64,000 nt of DNA from Pseudoalteromonas sp. MMG007. Lineage in GTDB: Bacteria; Pseudomonadota; Gammaproteobacteria; Enterobacterales; Alteromonadaceae. Position numbers and translations under genes: made by a program. Below the pieces are notes generated by a model, which had not been told where the DNA came from, did no database searches, and saw only the letters and a list, made by a program, of their open reading frames with translations. Positions within the stretch are counted from its first letter, which is position 1; each line of letters begins with the position of its first letter. The stretch lies in contig NZ_JAGJEI010000001.1 in NCBI RefSeq assembly GCF_018100985.1, positions 558,001 to 622,000 on the forward strand, read 5' to 3'. This document shows, in pieces, positions 45,840-55,928 of this stretch.

Positions 45840-46646
45840 ATGAGCAAACTCAAAGGTCATACCCTTCGCGCTGACGAAGCTGATGAATTATTAAAAAACT
45901 GGGCTATTCCTGATGTAGCTCCAGACGAAAGTAGTTTTGGCGATCGCTCTACTGCTTATGGCACCCCTCTGAGTGAGCTTTACAAAAAAGAGCTCGAGGA
46001 GGAGATGCCCGCTGATGAACCCGAAGAGCCAGAACTCCCTTCATTAACTATGGTTGAGCTTGAGCGTATTAGACAAGACGCGTACGAGGAAGGGCTCAAA
46101 CAGGGTCATGAGCAAGGTTACATAGATGGCTTTGAAAAAGGCGTCGGTGAAGGCAAAGACGCTGGCTACAAAGAGGGCGTTGAGCTTGGCAAATCACAAG
46201 GTCATGAAGACGTTAAACCGCTGATTGAAGAGCAGTTAACGAGTTTAAAAAGCATTTTAGAGAGCTTAACCATCCCCCTCAATAAAGTAGATGAACAAGC
46301 AGAAAAGCAATTAGTACAATTAGCAAGTATGTTAGCCGAAGCTGTTATTTATCAAGAAGTAAAAACATCGCCCGATGTTATTTTACATACCTTAAAGCAA
46401 AGCATTGATTCACTTAATGCTGAACAAGAAAAAGTACGCATACATTTACACCCAGACGACCTTGCCCTTATAAAAGAGAGTTACGGCGAGCAAACAATTG
46501 CTGATAATAATTGGCAGCTAGTTGCAGAGCCAACGCTTGAGCGCGGCGGCTGTGAGGTGAAAACAGCACAATCGTCGCTCGATATGACCCTAAAAACACG
46601 TGTCAAAGAAACGTTGGATAGTTTTTTGCATAATAGTGGTATCTAA
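45840..46646 (+). CDS. fliH: Flagellar assembly protein FliH
   Basis: A 268-residue regulator of the export ATPase FliI. The middle part (about 80-125) has the GxxxG-type repeats characteristic of FliH (YEEGLKQGHEQGYIDGFEKG). The C-terminal part (about 130-265) resembles the stalk subunit of rotary ATPases. The N-terminus is acidic. It lies between fliG and fliI. Confidence 0.94.
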   Translation: MSKLKGHTLRADEADELLKNWAIPDVAPDESSFGDRSTAYGTPLSELYKKELEEEMPADEPEEPELPSLTMVELERIRQDAYEEGLKQGHEQGYIDGFEKGVGEGKDAGYKEGVELGKSQGHEDVKPLIEEQLTSLKSILESLTIPLNKVDEQAEKQLVQLASMLAEAVIYQEVKTSPDVILHTLKQSIDSLNAEQEKVRIHLHPDDLALIKESYGEQTIADNNWQLVAEPTLERGGCEVKTAQSSLDMTLKTRVKETLDSFLHNSGI

Positions 46647-46664
46647 TTTCATTTTTGGCGTGTT

Positions 46665-47999
46665 ATGTCACAGCAACGTGCACCTTTAAGCGAACGCTTA
46701 TCTCAATACCAACAACATATAAAAACTCCAGCGCCGGCTGTGGCCGGTATTTTAACGCGAGTGGTAGGCCTTACTTTAGAAGCTAAAGGTTTGCGTGCAC
46801 CTGTTGGTAGCCAATGCAAAATTGAAACAATGCACGGCTTTGTTGATGCTGAAATCGTCGGGTTTAATGATCAAACACTCTATTTAATGCCAAATGATCA
46901 TATTTCTGGCGTGTTACCTGGTGCCAGAGTTATTCCTCAAGTAAATGATACCGGTTTACCGGTGGGAATGAGCTTACTAGGTCGCGTAGTTGATGGTTTA
47001 GGCCGTCCTCTTGATGGGCTGGGTAAAATAAATGCCGAACATCATTTAAAGTTTGCTCAAAACACAATAAACCCCCTCTCAAGAAGGCCAATTAGTAAAC
47101 CTATGGATGTAGGTGTGCGTGCCATCAACTCCGTAATTACAGTAGGGCAAGGTCAGCGTATGGGCTTGTTTGCAGGCTCTGGTGTTGGTAAGTCGGTGCT
47201 ATTAGGAATGATGACCCGAGGCAGCGAAGCCGATGTAATTGTTGTTGGTTTAGTCGGTGAACGTGGGCGAGAAGTAAAAGAATTTATTGAAGAAATACTA
47301 GGTGTTGAGGGACGTAAACGCTCAGTTGTTGTTGCAGCCCCTGCTGATGCTTCACCCCTTATGCGCTTAAAAGGCTGTGAAAGTGCAGTTACCATTGCCG
47401 AATACTTTAGGGATCAAGGATTAAATGTATTGTTGTTACTTGATTCGGTAACGCGTTATGCCATGGCGCAACGTGAAATAGCGCTTGCTGTAGGCGAGCC
47501 ACCGGCTACTAAAGGCTATCCGCCTTCAGTATTTGCAAAGCTTCCTGCATTGGTTGAGCGCGCTGGTAATGGTGGGGAAGGACAAGGCTCTATTACCGCC
47601 TTTTTTACTGTACTGAGTGAAGGTGATGATATGCAAGACCCAATAGCCGATGCTGCTCGCGCTATTTTAGATGGACATATTGTGCTTTCTCGAGATTTAG
47701 CCGACAGCGGACATTACCCCGCTATAGATATTGAAAAGTCGATTTCGCGTGTTATGCCGCAAGTTGTGTCTGAACCGCATATGCAGCAAGCTCGCGTGTT
47801 AAAACAAGTGTATTCGATGTATCAGCAAAACAAAGATATGATCACTCTTGGCGCCTACCAAAAAGGGACCGACCAAATGCTTGATCAAGCGATAAACATG
47901 ATGCCAAGAGTAAATGCGTTTTTACAACAAGGTATGCGAGATGTGATTAGTTACGACGACGGCTTACTTGGTCTTGCTCAGTTATTAGGACAAGCATAA
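46665..47999 (+). CDS. fliI: Flagellum-specific ATPase FliI
   Basis: A 444-residue ATPase of the flagellar type III export gate, related to the F1 beta subunit. Walker A is AGSGVGKS (170-177). [20 protein letters not shown] and [20 protein letters not shown] carry the Walker B and arginine-rich parts. It forms a hexamer with FliH and FliJ. The stop overlaps the fliJ start by one base (TAATG). Confidence 0.97.
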   Translation: MSQQRAPLSERLSQYQQHIKTPAPAVAGILTRVVGLTLEAKGLRAPVGSQCKIETMHGFVDAEIVGFNDQTLYLMPNDHISGVLPGARVIPQVNDTGLPVGMSLLGRVVDGLGRPLDGLGKINAEHHLKFAQNTINPLSRRPISKPMDVGVRAINSVITVGQGQRMGLFAGSGVGKSVLLGMMTRGSEADVIVVGLVGERGREVKEFIEEILGVEGRKRSVVVAAPADASPLMRLKGCESAVTIAEYFRDQGLNVLLLLDSVTRYAMAQREIALAVGEPPATKGYPPSVFAKLPALVERAGNGGEGQGSITAFFTVLSEGDDMQDPIADAARAILDGHIVLSRDLADSGHYPAIDIEKSISRVMPQVVSEPHMQQARVLKQVYSMYQQNKDMITLGAYQKGTDQMLDQAINMMPRVNAFLQQGMRDVISYDDGLLGLAQLLGQA

Positions 48000-48445
48000 T
48001 GGCTAAAAATAAACTCGATTTATTGCTAAAGCTCGAAAACGACAAAGAAGAAAGTTTGCGAATGAATTACTTACAAGCAAATCAAAACCTGCAAGCAAAC
48101 CAACAGAAGCTTCAAGGGCTAAACGACTTTAGATTGGAGTATTCACAACAATTACACTTAAAAGGTAAATCGGGTTTATCGAGTGCCGGGTTTGGTCAGT
48201 ATCATGCGTTTATAGCTAAAATTGAAGAGGCTATTCGCCAGCAAGCAAGTACAGTAAATACAGCAAAGCAAGTTGTTACCCAGCGAAAAGCACTATGGTT
48301 AAAGCAGCAAATTAAGGCAAAAGCGGTGGCTAAATTAATCGAAAAACAAAAGCTTAAAGCCAGTGCTTTAATAGCAAAAAATGAGCAAAAAATGTTAGAT
48401 GAGTTTTCGGCCAACCAATTTTTTCAACGTCGTAAATCTTTATAA
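47999..48445 (+). CDS. fliJ: Flagellar export protein FliJ
   Basis: A 148-residue coiled-coil protein that acts as the central stalk of the FliI ATPase and carries export chaperones. The pattern of heptads (about 5-135) rich in K, E and Q, the length and the position after fliI are typical. It is the last gene of the fliE operon, and fliK follows with its own sigma-54 site. Confidence 0.92.
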   Translation: MAKNKLDLLLKLENDKEESLRMNYLQANQNLQANQQKLQGLNDFRLEYSQQLHLKGKSGLSSAGFGQYHAFIAKIEEAIRQQASTVNTAKQVVTQRKALWLKQQIKAKAVAKLIEKQKLKASALIAKNEQKMLDEFSANQFFQRRKSL

Positions 48446-48448
48446 ATT

Positions 48449-48464
48449 AGGCACGTTAATTGCT
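48449..48464 (+). promoter_or_regulatory. Sigma-54 promoter of fliK and the genes after it
   Basis: AGGCACGTTAATTGCT has GG-N10-GC spacing and agrees with the consensus TGGCACG-N4-TTGC except for the first base. It lies 71 bases before fliK. Confidence 0.8.
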
Positions 48465-48534
48465 TTGTTACTCGGTGGTATTTAATTTTTGGCAATATGC
48501 GGTGGTACATTGCCGTAATAGTATTAGGTGATTT

Positions 48535-50394
48535 ATGGTGATGAACGATATTTCTTTTTTGGCTACTACCGAGCAAGACCCTTTATTAGCCGTTAGAGAC
48601 GGTAACTTGGCTAAAAGTGAAAATGACTCAGGTGCTGAATTTTTAAGCCAACTCCACAATGCACATGACTCTATTGAGCTTGAAAAAAAAGGCAATGAAA
48701 AACCTCAGGCTGAAGCTGAAAACTCTATTGCCGCTACTAAACATAAACAGCCACAAGAAAGTGAAGCTCAAAATGAAGAGCAAAACACAAAGTTGGCTGA
48801 TGAAGATGCGGTTATAGTATTTATGTCTGGTGATAACATGCTTGCGCAAATTAACTCTGCACAAACCATGAACACATCTGTTAATAAACCTGCCGACACA
48901 TTAAACAACACAGAGCTAAAAAATTCTTTACACTCTTTAGTTACTAAAAGCGGTGATGAATCACCTTTAATGCAAAATACAAGTTCTGCGATTGTCGGTT
49001 CAGAGACTACCCCATCAGATGACTCGCAAAGTGGTGGCGAAAATACTTTTTTACTCAATGAAAATAAGCACTACAAAAGTACTTTAGCGCAAGCCATAGA
49101 AGGGCAATTTTCAGATAATAAAAAGCCTATACAAGATAAAATTGAAGTAAACCAATCACCTAAAGTAGCTTCTGAAAATGGACAAAGTACAGCATCAACT
49201 AACTTATTAGCTAAAGAGATGGGATCAACTGCTGCTGATAAAGTGATTGCGAGTTTAACCTCTGAGCAGCGCTTGCAACTTAATACACAAGCTCAAGCAA
49301 TAACAAATTCTAGTTCGAGTAATGTAAGTAATACTTCAAGTTTAAAAGAAATGCTTGCGCAATTTATTACAGATAATGAACAAACTCAAAGTACAGCCGT
49401 AAAGCAAAGTGTAAGTTCAGAAATTAATACGCTCAATACAAGTGAAAAACAAGCATTATTAACACAATTAAACGCATACATTAAAACAGAGCAGCCCCAG
49501 GGTGAGCAGTTGAAAGCCCTTAAGCAAACGGTTAGTGAACTTGAAGCGTCCATTGAAATAAAGTTAGTTGATAGTGCTAAAATCAAGCCAAACACATTTG
49601 TTGCCGGTGAAACACCGAATACGGTAAATACAGTTGCTCAGGCTAGCTCAAAATCGGTAAATAAAGCGGATGCCGAAGTAAACAAAATTACAGTGTCAAA
49701 CGATGATGATTTAGCTAAGCAATTGGAGCAACTTTCCAAAGAAGGGCTTAAAAGTACAACAGCGGAGCAAAGCTCACCTCGTGTAGCACAAATATTTACT
49801 CAACTTACGGCTGCGTTTAATACAGTGCAAGCTAATAGTACCGGCTTATATGAAGGGCTTAACTATGATCAAGGGCTTGCAGATACACAGCTTTTGCAAA
49901 GCCAGCAATTACAAAGCGCGGCACAGGTAAAGCAAGTAAGTATTGACCCTGATGTTATGCAAGCAATAAACATTGTAAAAAGTGATGCAGCTAAACTTTT
50001 GCAAGAGCGAGTAAGCTCTATGCTCAGCATTAATAATAAAGAGGCTGAAATACGCCTAGATCCACCTGAAATGGGCAGTATGCAAATACGGATTAGAAGT
50101 GATGCAGAACAAGCTCAAATTAATTTTGTAGTGCAAAACCAACAGGCTAAAGAAGCGCTTGAACAGTCAATGCCACGCCTACGTGAGATGTTAGCTCAGC
50201 AGGGATTAGAGCTTGGCGAGAGTACTATTTCTTATGGGCAATCGGGCGGTGAAAATCCGGATCAAAGTGATGGCGGTACTCAAGCGGGGTTAGCTAATAA
50301 CGAATCGGTTAATGGTGAAAATGACGAGCAAGCAAACAGTGTTTCACAAAGTTCTCGACAACAAAGTTCATCATCAATAGATTACTATGCCTAA
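48535..50394 (+). CDS. fliK: Flagellar hook-length control protein FliK
   Basis: A 619-residue secreted ruler that measures the hook and switches export specificity through FlhB. The N-terminal two thirds are low-complexity, rich in Ser, Thr, Asn and Gln, as usual. The C-terminal domain (about 500-570) has the signature EIRLDPPEMGSMQIRIRSDA. The protein is longer than the enteric form of about 400 residues. There is a second ATG two codons on (48541). Confidence 0.94.
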   Translation: MVMNDISFLATTEQDPLLAVRDGNLAKSENDSGAEFLSQLHNAHDSIELEKKGNEKPQAEAENSIAATKHKQPQESEAQNEEQNTKLADEDAVIVFMSGDNMLAQINSAQTMNTSVNKPADTLNNTELKNSLHSLVTKSGDESPLMQNTSSAIVGSETTPSDDSQSGGENTFLLNENKHYKSTLAQAIEGQFSDNKKPIQDKIEVNQSPKVASENGQSTASTNLLAKEMGSTAADKVIASLTSEQRLQLNTQAQAITNSSSSNVSNTSSLKEMLAQFITDNEQTQSTAVKQSVSSEINTLNTSEKQALLTQLNAYIKTEQPQGEQLKALKQTVSELEASIEIKLVDSAKIKPNTFVAGETPNTVNTVAQASSKSVNKADAEVNKITVSNDDDLAKQLEQLSKEGLKSTTAEQSSPRVAQIFTQLTAAFNTVQANSTGLYEGLNYDQGLADTQLLQSQQLQSAAQVKQVSIDPDVMQAINIVKSDAAKLLQERVSSMLSINNKEAEIRLDPPEMGSMQIRIRSDAEQAQINFVVQNQQAKEALEQSMPRLREMLAQQGLELGESTISYGQSGGENPDQSDGGTQAGLANNESVNGENDEQANSVSQSSRQQSSSSIDYYA

Positions 50395-50451
50395 GTACTG
50401 CTATTATAACAATTAAAACAAGCAAGTACCTTTGCAAATAAAGGAATCATT

Positions 50452-50979
50452 ATGGCTGAAGAAGCAAGTTTAGAAATAGAAGAAACCGGTAAAAGTAAAA
50501 AGAAGCTAATTATTATAATAGCGGCTGTTGTACTGATTGCTGGTGGCGTTGGTGGTTACTTGTTTATGTCGGGTTCAGATGCGCCTGTTGAAACACTCGA
50601 TGAAGAAACGGCTATGTCTGAGGAGGCTCCTGCAGTTTCTAGTTCTTCAGCTCAAATGGGGAGTGCTTTGTATGTTGCTATGCCTAGGCCTTTTGTATTT
50701 AATGTTCCAGGCTCAAGCCGCGATAGAATTGTTCAAGTAAAAGTGCAATTATTAGTACGTGGTGATGTAAACGAAGAGACCGCTAAAAAGCATATTCCAC
50801 TTATTGAAGGTACCTTGTTAAGCGTGTTCTCTACTACAACTGCCGATGAACTAAGCACCAGTGCAGGCAAGGAAACACTACGTTTTTCAGCGCTAGAAAA
50901 AGTACAAACAGCTTTAAACGATGTTGAAGGCAGCAAAGTAATTGAGCGGGTATTGTTTACCGGCTTTGTGATGCAATAA
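50452..50979 (+). CDS. fliL: Flagellar basal body-associated protein FliL
   Basis: A 175-residue inner-membrane protein around the stator. One membrane segment (about 17-38, KLIIIIAAVVLIAGGVGGYL) is followed by a periplasmic domain (about 65-175) that begins ALYVAMPRPFVFNVPGSSRD. It lies directly before fliM, as in most gammaproteobacteria. Confidence 0.95.
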   Translation: MAEEASLEIEETGKSKKKLIIIIAAVVLIAGGVGGYLFMSGSDAPVETLDEETAMSEEAPAVSSSSAQMGSALYVAMPRPFVFNVPGSSRDRIVQVKVQLLVRGDVNEETAKKHIPLIEGTLLSVFSTTTADELSTSAGKETLRFSALEKVQTALNDVEGSKVIERVLFTGFVMQ

Positions 50980-50988
50980 GGGGTTAGT

Positions 50989-52080
50989 GTGAGCGATTTA
51001 TTATCCCAAGATGAAATTGATGCGCTATTACACGGTGTTGATGACGTTGAAGAGGAAGATATACACGAAGGTGAAGATGGCGGAGGAAGTACGCTTCAGT
51101 ACGACTTTTCTTCGCAAGATCGGATCGTGCGTGGTCGCATGCCGACACTGGAAATTGTTAATGAGCGCTTTGCTCGTCACATGCGAATCAGCTTATTTAA
51201 TATGATGCGCCGCACCGCTGAGGTGTCGATTAACGGCGTCCAAATGATTAAGTTTGGCGAATATATCCATACTCTATTTGTCCCTACTAGCTTAAATATG
51301 GTGCGTTTTAGACCTCTAAAAGGCACAGGCCTTATTACCATGGAAGCACGACTTGTGTTTATTTTGGTAGATAACTTTTTTGGTGGTGATGGGCGTTATC
51401 ATGCAAAAATTGAAGGCCGCGAATTTACCCCAACCGAGCGCCGAATAGTGCAAATGCTGCTTAAAATAATTTTTGAAGATTATAAAGAAGCGTGGGCACC
51501 GGTTATGGACGTGTCTTTTGAATACCTCGACTCAGAGGTAAACCCTGCAATGGCCAATATTGTAAGCCCAACAGAAGTTGTGGTTATTAGCTCTTTTCAT
51601 ATTGAGCTTGATGGCGGCGGCGGCGACTTTCATATTGCACTTCCTTATTCAATGCTTGAGCCTATTAGAGAATTACTCGACGCCGGTGTGCAATCAGATA
51701 CTGAAGACACCGACCTACGTTGGAGTAAAGCGCTTCGCGATGAGATTATGGATGTTGAAGTTGATATGTCGACTCAGCTTCTTGAAGTCGATCTTTCTCT
51801 TAAGCAAATTATGGAGCTTAAAGCGGGTGACATTATACCGGTAGAAATGCCGGAGCATATTACAGTATTTGTTGAAGAGCTTCCTACCTTTAGGGCCAAA
51901 ATGGGCCGCTCTCGCGATAATGTTGCGCTACAAATTAGTGAAAAAATTAAACGACCTGATTCAGTTAAATCTGAGCTGCATGTATTTACCAAAGGCGGCA
52001 AGAAAATTGACTCAGATGCAGAATTAGCAGAACTAGAAGATGATTTACACCTTTCTGACGGTGTAGACTTAGACTGGTAA
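50989..52080 (+). CDS. fliM: Flagellar motor switch protein FliM
   Basis: A 363-residue C-ring protein. The N-terminal peptide SDLLSQDEIDALLHGV binds phosphorylated CheY. The middle CheC-like domain (about 45-230) contains LNMVRFRPLKGTGLITMEAR, and the C-terminal domain resembles FliN. The start is GTG at 50989 behind AGGGGTTAG. Confidence 0.97.
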   Translation: MSDLLSQDEIDALLHGVDDVEEEDIHEGEDGGGSTLQYDFSSQDRIVRGRMPTLEIVNERFARHMRISLFNMMRRTAEVSINGVQMIKFGEYIHTLFVPTSLNMVRFRPLKGTGLITMEARLVFILVDNFFGGDGRYHAKIEGREFTPTERRIVQMLLKIIFEDYKEAWAPVMDVSFEYLDSEVNPAMANIVSPTEVVVISSFHIELDGGGGDFHIALPYSMLEPIRELLDAGVQSDTEDTDLRWSKALRDEIMDVEVDMSTQLLEVDLSLKQIMELKAGDIIPVEMPEHITVFVEELPTFRAKMGRSRDNVALQISEKIKRPDSVKSELHVFTKGGKKIDSDAELAELEDDLHLSDGVDLDW

Positions 52081-52101
52081 TTGATTTAAAAGGTTAAAAG
52101 T

Positions 52102-52500
52102 ATGAGCGATGATCAAGATACAATGGATGAATGGGCAGCAGCACTAGCTGAGGCTGAGGGCACTGATGAAGGCGCAGAAGCGCAAGTAGCCGAGCTTGAT
52201 GAATTAAGTGATTCTAAACACGAAATGAGTGGCGAAGAAAAACGCAAACTCGATACTATTTTAGATATACCTGTCACTATTTCTATGGAAGTTGGGCGCT
52301 CTAAAATTAATATTCGTAACTTACTTCAGCTAAACCAAGGCTCTGTTGTAGAGCTTGACCGTGTTGCTGGTGAGCCGTTAGATGTACTAGTAAATGGTAC
52401 GCTCATTGCGCACGGTGAAGTCGTTGTAGTAAATGATAAGTTTGGTATTCGCTTAACTGATGTTATTAGCCAAGTAGAGCGGATCAAAAAGTTACGATGA
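52102..52500 (+). CDS. fliN: Flagellar motor switch protein FliN
   Basis: A 132-residue C-ring protein that forms the lower ring with FliM. The conserved C-terminal domain (about 50-130) includes IPVTISMEVGRSKINIRNLL and GEPLDVLVNGTLIAHGEVVV. The acidic N-terminal extension is usual. It overlaps fliO by ATGA. Confidence 0.97.
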   Translation: MSDDQDTMDEWAAALAEAEGTDEGAEAQVAELDELSDSKHEMSGEEKRKLDTILDIPVTISMEVGRSKINIRNLLQLNQGSVVELDRVAGEPLDVLVNGTLIAHGEVVVVNDKFGIRLTDVISQVERIKKLR

Positions 52501-52880
52501 ACACGTTAGTAGCTTTAACGAATTCGGTTTTTACAAAAGCAGATGCGGTAACACCTACCGGAGATATTCTCTCTATGGTGTTGTCGTTAATAATGGTGCT
52601 AGTGCTGATTATAGTACTGGCATTTTTTGTTAAAAAGCTTAATCCCAATTTAGCAAATAGTGATGAGTTTAAAGTAGTGCGAAGCTTACCATTGGGCTCT
52701 CGTGAGCGCTTAATAGTTGTTGAAATAGATAACGCACAGCATTTATTAGGTGTAACTCCGCACAGTATTAATTATTTGCATAAGCTAGAAACCCCATTAA
52801 GTGAAAAAGAATTACCTGAGCTTGCAAAGCGATTTGGTAAGCTTTTAAACACACAATCAAACCAAAATAAAAAGAATTAA
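52497..52880 (+). CDS. fliO: Flagellar export gate assembly protein FliO
   Basis: A 127-residue bitopic membrane protein that helps assemble the FliP ring. One membrane segment (about 23-45, [20 protein letters not shown]) is followed by a cytosolic domain with [20 protein letters not shown]. It is coupled to fliN by ATGA and lies before fliP. Confidence 0.94.
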   Translation: MNTLVALTNSVFTKADAVTPTGDILSMVLSLIMVLVLIIVLAFFVKKLNPNLANSDEFKVVRSLPLGSRERLIVVEIDNAQHLLGVTPHSINYLHKLETPLSEKELPELAKRFGKLLNTQSNQNKKN

Positions 52881-52884
52881 ACCT

Positions 52885-53625
52885 ATGACAAAGTGGCTGC
52901 TTATTATTTTTGCCATGGTATTTGTACCAAATGTAAGTGCAGAGGGAATTGATGCGCTGACTATTACCACAAATGCCGACGGTACTCAGGATTACTCGGT
53001 AACATTACAAGTTTTAGCCATTATGACGGCGCTGAGTTTTATACCAGCAGCCATCATTATGATGACCTCTTTTACCCGCATTATTGTAGTACTTGCTATT
53101 TTGCGCCAAGCAATTGGTTTGCAGCAAACGCCATCAAACCAAGTGCTACTGGGTATGTCGTTATTTTTAAGTATTTTTATAATGTCGCCGATTTATCAGC
53201 AAGTGAATGAGCGAGCCATTGAGCCTTACTTAAACGAGCAGGTTACCTCGGTACAAGCGCTAGAACTTGCAAAAGAACCAATGAAAGCATTTATGCTCTC
53301 GCAAGTGCGCCTAAAAGACTTAGAAACATTTGCCAAAATAGCGGGTTACGATCAGTTAGATTCACCTGAAGATACACCGCTAATAGTACTTATACCTGCT
53401 TTTGTAACCAGCGAGCTGCAAACTGCTTTTATAATTGGGTTTATGTTTTTCATCCCATTTTTAATAGTTGATTTAGTTGTGGCTTCGGTTCTTATGGCGA
53501 TGGGTATGATGATGCTATCGCCAATGATTGTATCTTTACCATTTAAAATAATGTTATTTGTATTAGTTGATGGTTGGAGCTTAGTAATGGGCACTTTAGC
53601 TAAAAGTTTTGGCTTAGGGACTTAA
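52885..53625 (+). CDS. fliP: Flagellar export gate protein FliP
   Basis: A 246-residue membrane protein of the export gate. The cleavable signal peptide (about 1-19) and four membrane segments are visible. Signatures are [31 protein letters not shown] and [20 protein letters not shown] with MGMMMLSP. It forms a ring of five with one FliR. Confidence 0.97.
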   Translation: MTKWLLIIFAMVFVPNVSAEGIDALTITTNADGTQDYSVTLQVLAIMTALSFIPAAIIMMTSFTRIIVVLAILRQAIGLQQTPSNQVLLGMSLFLSIFIMSPIYQQVNERAIEPYLNEQVTSVQALELAKEPMKAFMLSQVRLKDLETFAKIAGYDQLDSPEDTPLIVLIPAFVTSELQTAFIIGFMFFIPFLIVDLVVASVLMAMGMMMLSPMIVSLPFKIMLFVLVDGWSLVMGTLAKSFGLGT

Positions 53626-53665
53626 AATGCAAAGTTTAGCTGTAATACAAAAATAGGAGTACAAC

Positions 53666-53935
53666 ATGGAACCGGAAATTTTTGTTGATATTCTAAGTGA
53701 CGCGTTATTTTTAGTGATTAAATTGGTGTCTGCAATCGTTGTCCCAGGTTTAATTGTGGGTTTAGTGGTTGCTGTATTTCAAGCTGCAACTTCAATAAAC
53801 GAACAAACACTAAGCTTTTTACCTCGCCTATTAATTACAATTAGTGCACTTATAGTGGGAGGCCATTGGCTAACGCAAGAGCTAATGGACTTTTTCACCC
53901 GCTTAGTTTTGCTTATTCCTGAAATTGCAGGTTAA
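53666..53935 (+). CDS. fliQ: Flagellar export gate protein FliQ
   Basis: An 89-residue protein with two membrane segments (about 14-40 and 50-75). The pattern GLVVAVFQAATSINEQTLSF is the family signature. It has the strong ribosome site TAGGAG and lies 40 bases after fliP. Confidence 0.96.
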   Translation: MEPEIFVDILSDALFLVIKLVSAIVVPGLIVGLVVAVFQAATSINEQTLSFLPRLLITISALIVGGHWLTQELMDFFTRLVLLIPEIAG

Positions 53936-53937
53936 CT

Positions 53938-54717
53938 GTGGAATATCCATTTGCCGTTATTATTCAGTGGTTAAGCGACTTTTTATTGCCGTTAGTGCGC
54001 ATAAGCTCGATGATCATGATAATGGCGGGCTTAGGTGCTAAAAATGTACCTACTCGAATTAAAATGGGCTTAGCGGTTGTTGTTACGTTTTTAGTGGTAC
54101 CCGTATTACCGCCCGCTACATTTACTAACTTATTCTCATTTGAAATGATTTTAGTGGTTATTCAGCAAATGTTGATAGGCGTTGCTATTGGCTTTGCATC
54201 AACCCTTTTATTAAATACGTTTGTTTTAGCGGGCCAAATACTCGCAATGCAAACCGGTTTAGGTTTTGCCTCTGTTATCGACCCCTCAAATGGTGCGAGC
54301 GTACCGGCAGTCGGTCAATTTTTTCTGATTTTAGCCACTCTCTTATTTTTTGTTTTTAATGGCCATTTAATGATGATTCAAATGGTGGTGCATAGTTTTC
54401 AGGTGTTGCCAATTGATGGTAATTGGTGGTCTGTTGATCATTATTGGGACATAGTAACGTGGGGCGGGTGGATGTTTACAACTGCTTTGGTGTTGTCTCT
54501 TGCGCCATTAACCGCAATGCTCGTTATTAATATGTCCTTTGGTATTATGACGCGTGCAGCCCCTCAATTGAATATTTTCTCTATTGGTTTTCCGTTCACC
54601 TTAGTGGCTGGGCTTATTATTATTTGGGCTACGCTGGGCAATTTTGTGACTCAATTTGAGTTTCAATGGCTTAAAATGGTTGAGCTAATGTGTACTTTAG
54701 TTGGCTGTTCGCCCTAG
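53938..54717 (+). CDS. fliR: Flagellar export gate protein FliR
   Basis: A 259-residue membrane protein of the export gate with about six hydrophobic segments. The segments ILAMQTGLGFASVIDPSNGA and NMSFGIMTRAAPQLNIFSIG are signatures of the family. The start is GTG at 53938, two bases after the fliQ stop. Confidence 0.96.
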   Translation: MEYPFAVIIQWLSDFLLPLVRISSMIMIMAGLGAKNVPTRIKMGLAVVVTFLVVPVLPPATFTNLFSFEMILVVIQQMLIGVAIGFASTLLLNTFVLAGQILAMQTGLGFASVIDPSNGASVPAVGQFFLILATLLFFVFNGHLMMIQMVVHSFQVLPIDGNWWSVDHYWDIVTWGGWMFTTALVLSLAPLTAMLVINMSFGIMTRAAPQLNIFSIGFPFTLVAGLIIIWATLGNFVTQFEFQWLKMVELMCTLVGCSP

Positions 54718-54726
54718 GAGGAAATA

Positions 54727-55857
54727 ATGGCAGAAGATTCCGGGCAAGAAAAAACAGAAGAACCCACATCCAAAAAATTGGATGAGTCTAAAAAGAAAGG
54801 CCAAATAGCCCGCTCAAAAGAGTTAGGGACAATGTTTGTACTTATATTTTCAGCTATTTCTTTATTAATGTATGGGCCTGAAATTGGTAAAGGTTTATAC
54901 AACGTAATGGGACGAACCCTAAGCTTAAACCGAAATGAAGCGTTTGATACGACAAAAATGTTTGCGGTGTGGGGTGAAGTAGCCGATGCCTTAATGTTCC
55001 CAATGGCAATGTTTGTATTAATTATCGTGCTTGCTGCATTTATTGGTAATACCTTACTAGGTGGCTTTAACTTTAGCTGGGAAGCTGCTACACCTAAGGC
55101 TAGTAAAATGTCGCCAATGAAAGGCTTTAAACGTATGTTTGGCCCTCAAGCCGGTGTAGAACTTGTTAAGTCGTTATTAAAGTTTGGCTTAGTGGCTACT
55201 ATTGCTGTTTTTTTAATTAATACTTATTTTGATGAAATCCTTCATTTAAGTTTAGAAAGTGCGCCCAGTAATATAATCCACGCGCTAGAAATTTTAGGGT
55301 GGATGTTTTTAGGCCTTTCATGCACTTTAATTGTGATTGCCGCGATAGATGCGCCATTTCAAAGTTATAACCATAACAAACAACTTAAAATGACCATGCA
55401 AGAGGTTAAAGACGAATATAAAAACTCTGAAGGTGATCCACAAATTAAAGCGCGTATTAGGCAAACGCAAAGGCAAATGTCGCAAAATAGAATGATGCAA
55501 GATGTCCCAGATGCCGATGTTATTGTTACTAACCCTACGCATTATTCTGTAGCGTTAAAATACGATACCGAGCGTGCAGGCGCGCCTATTGTGCTTGCCA
55601 AAGGCGCAGATGAAATGGCAATGCAAATTCGTAAAGTTGCAATAGGTAACGAAGTTCCCATCGTGGAGTCGCCAATGCTAACCCGTGCGCTTTATCATAC
55701 CGCTGAGGTCGGCGATCAAATACCCGATCAATTATTTACCGCTGTTGCGCAAGTTTTGGCGTATGTATTTCAGCTTAAACGTTTTAATAAAGGGCGTGGC
55801 AAACGTCCTGTTCCACTTAATAAAAAACTCCCAATTCCAGATGCTTACAAGTATTAG
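54727..55857 (+). CDS. flhB: Flagellar export switch protein FlhB
   Basis: A 376-residue membrane protein with four membrane segments and a cytosolic domain that cleaves itself in the motif NPTH (269-272), which sets the switch from hook to filament export. The N-terminal EKTEEPTSKKLDESKKKGQI is typical. It is the last gene of the fliK-flhB run. A sigma-54 site for flhA follows. Confidence 0.97.
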   Translation: MAEDSGQEKTEEPTSKKLDESKKKGQIARSKELGTMFVLIFSAISLLMYGPEIGKGLYNVMGRTLSLNRNEAFDTTKMFAVWGEVADALMFPMAMFVLIIVLAAFIGNTLLGGFNFSWEAATPKASKMSPMKGFKRMFGPQAGVELVKSLLKFGLVATIAVFLINTYFDEILHLSLESAPSNIIHALEILGWMFLGLSCTLIVIAAIDAPFQSYNHNKQLKMTMQEVKDEYKNSEGDPQIKARIRQTQRQMSQNRMMQDVPDADVIVTNPTHYSVALKYDTERAGAPIVLAKGADEMAMQIRKVAIGNEVPIVESPMLTRALYHTAEVGDQIPDQLFTAVAQVLAYVFQLKRFNKGRGKRPVPLNKKLPIPDAYKY

Positions 55858-55874
55858 TCGTTAAGATTATAACT

Positions 55875-55890
55875 TGGAATAGTTATTGCA
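55875..55890 (+). promoter_or_regulatory. Sigma-54 promoter of flhA-flhF-flhG-fliA
   Basis: TGGAATAGTTATTGCA has GG-N10-GC spacing and a consensus TTGCA. It lies 39 bases before flhA. Confidence 0.8.
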
Positions 55891-55928
55891 ATTTCAGCGT
55901 AGTGTCAATTTTTTGAAATTGTAGATTT

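Noticed and set aside
48480..48520. A second sigma-54 site before fliK at TTTGGCAATATGCGG
   Set aside because: The spacing from GG to the next GC is not ten. The site at 48449-48464 has exact spacing.
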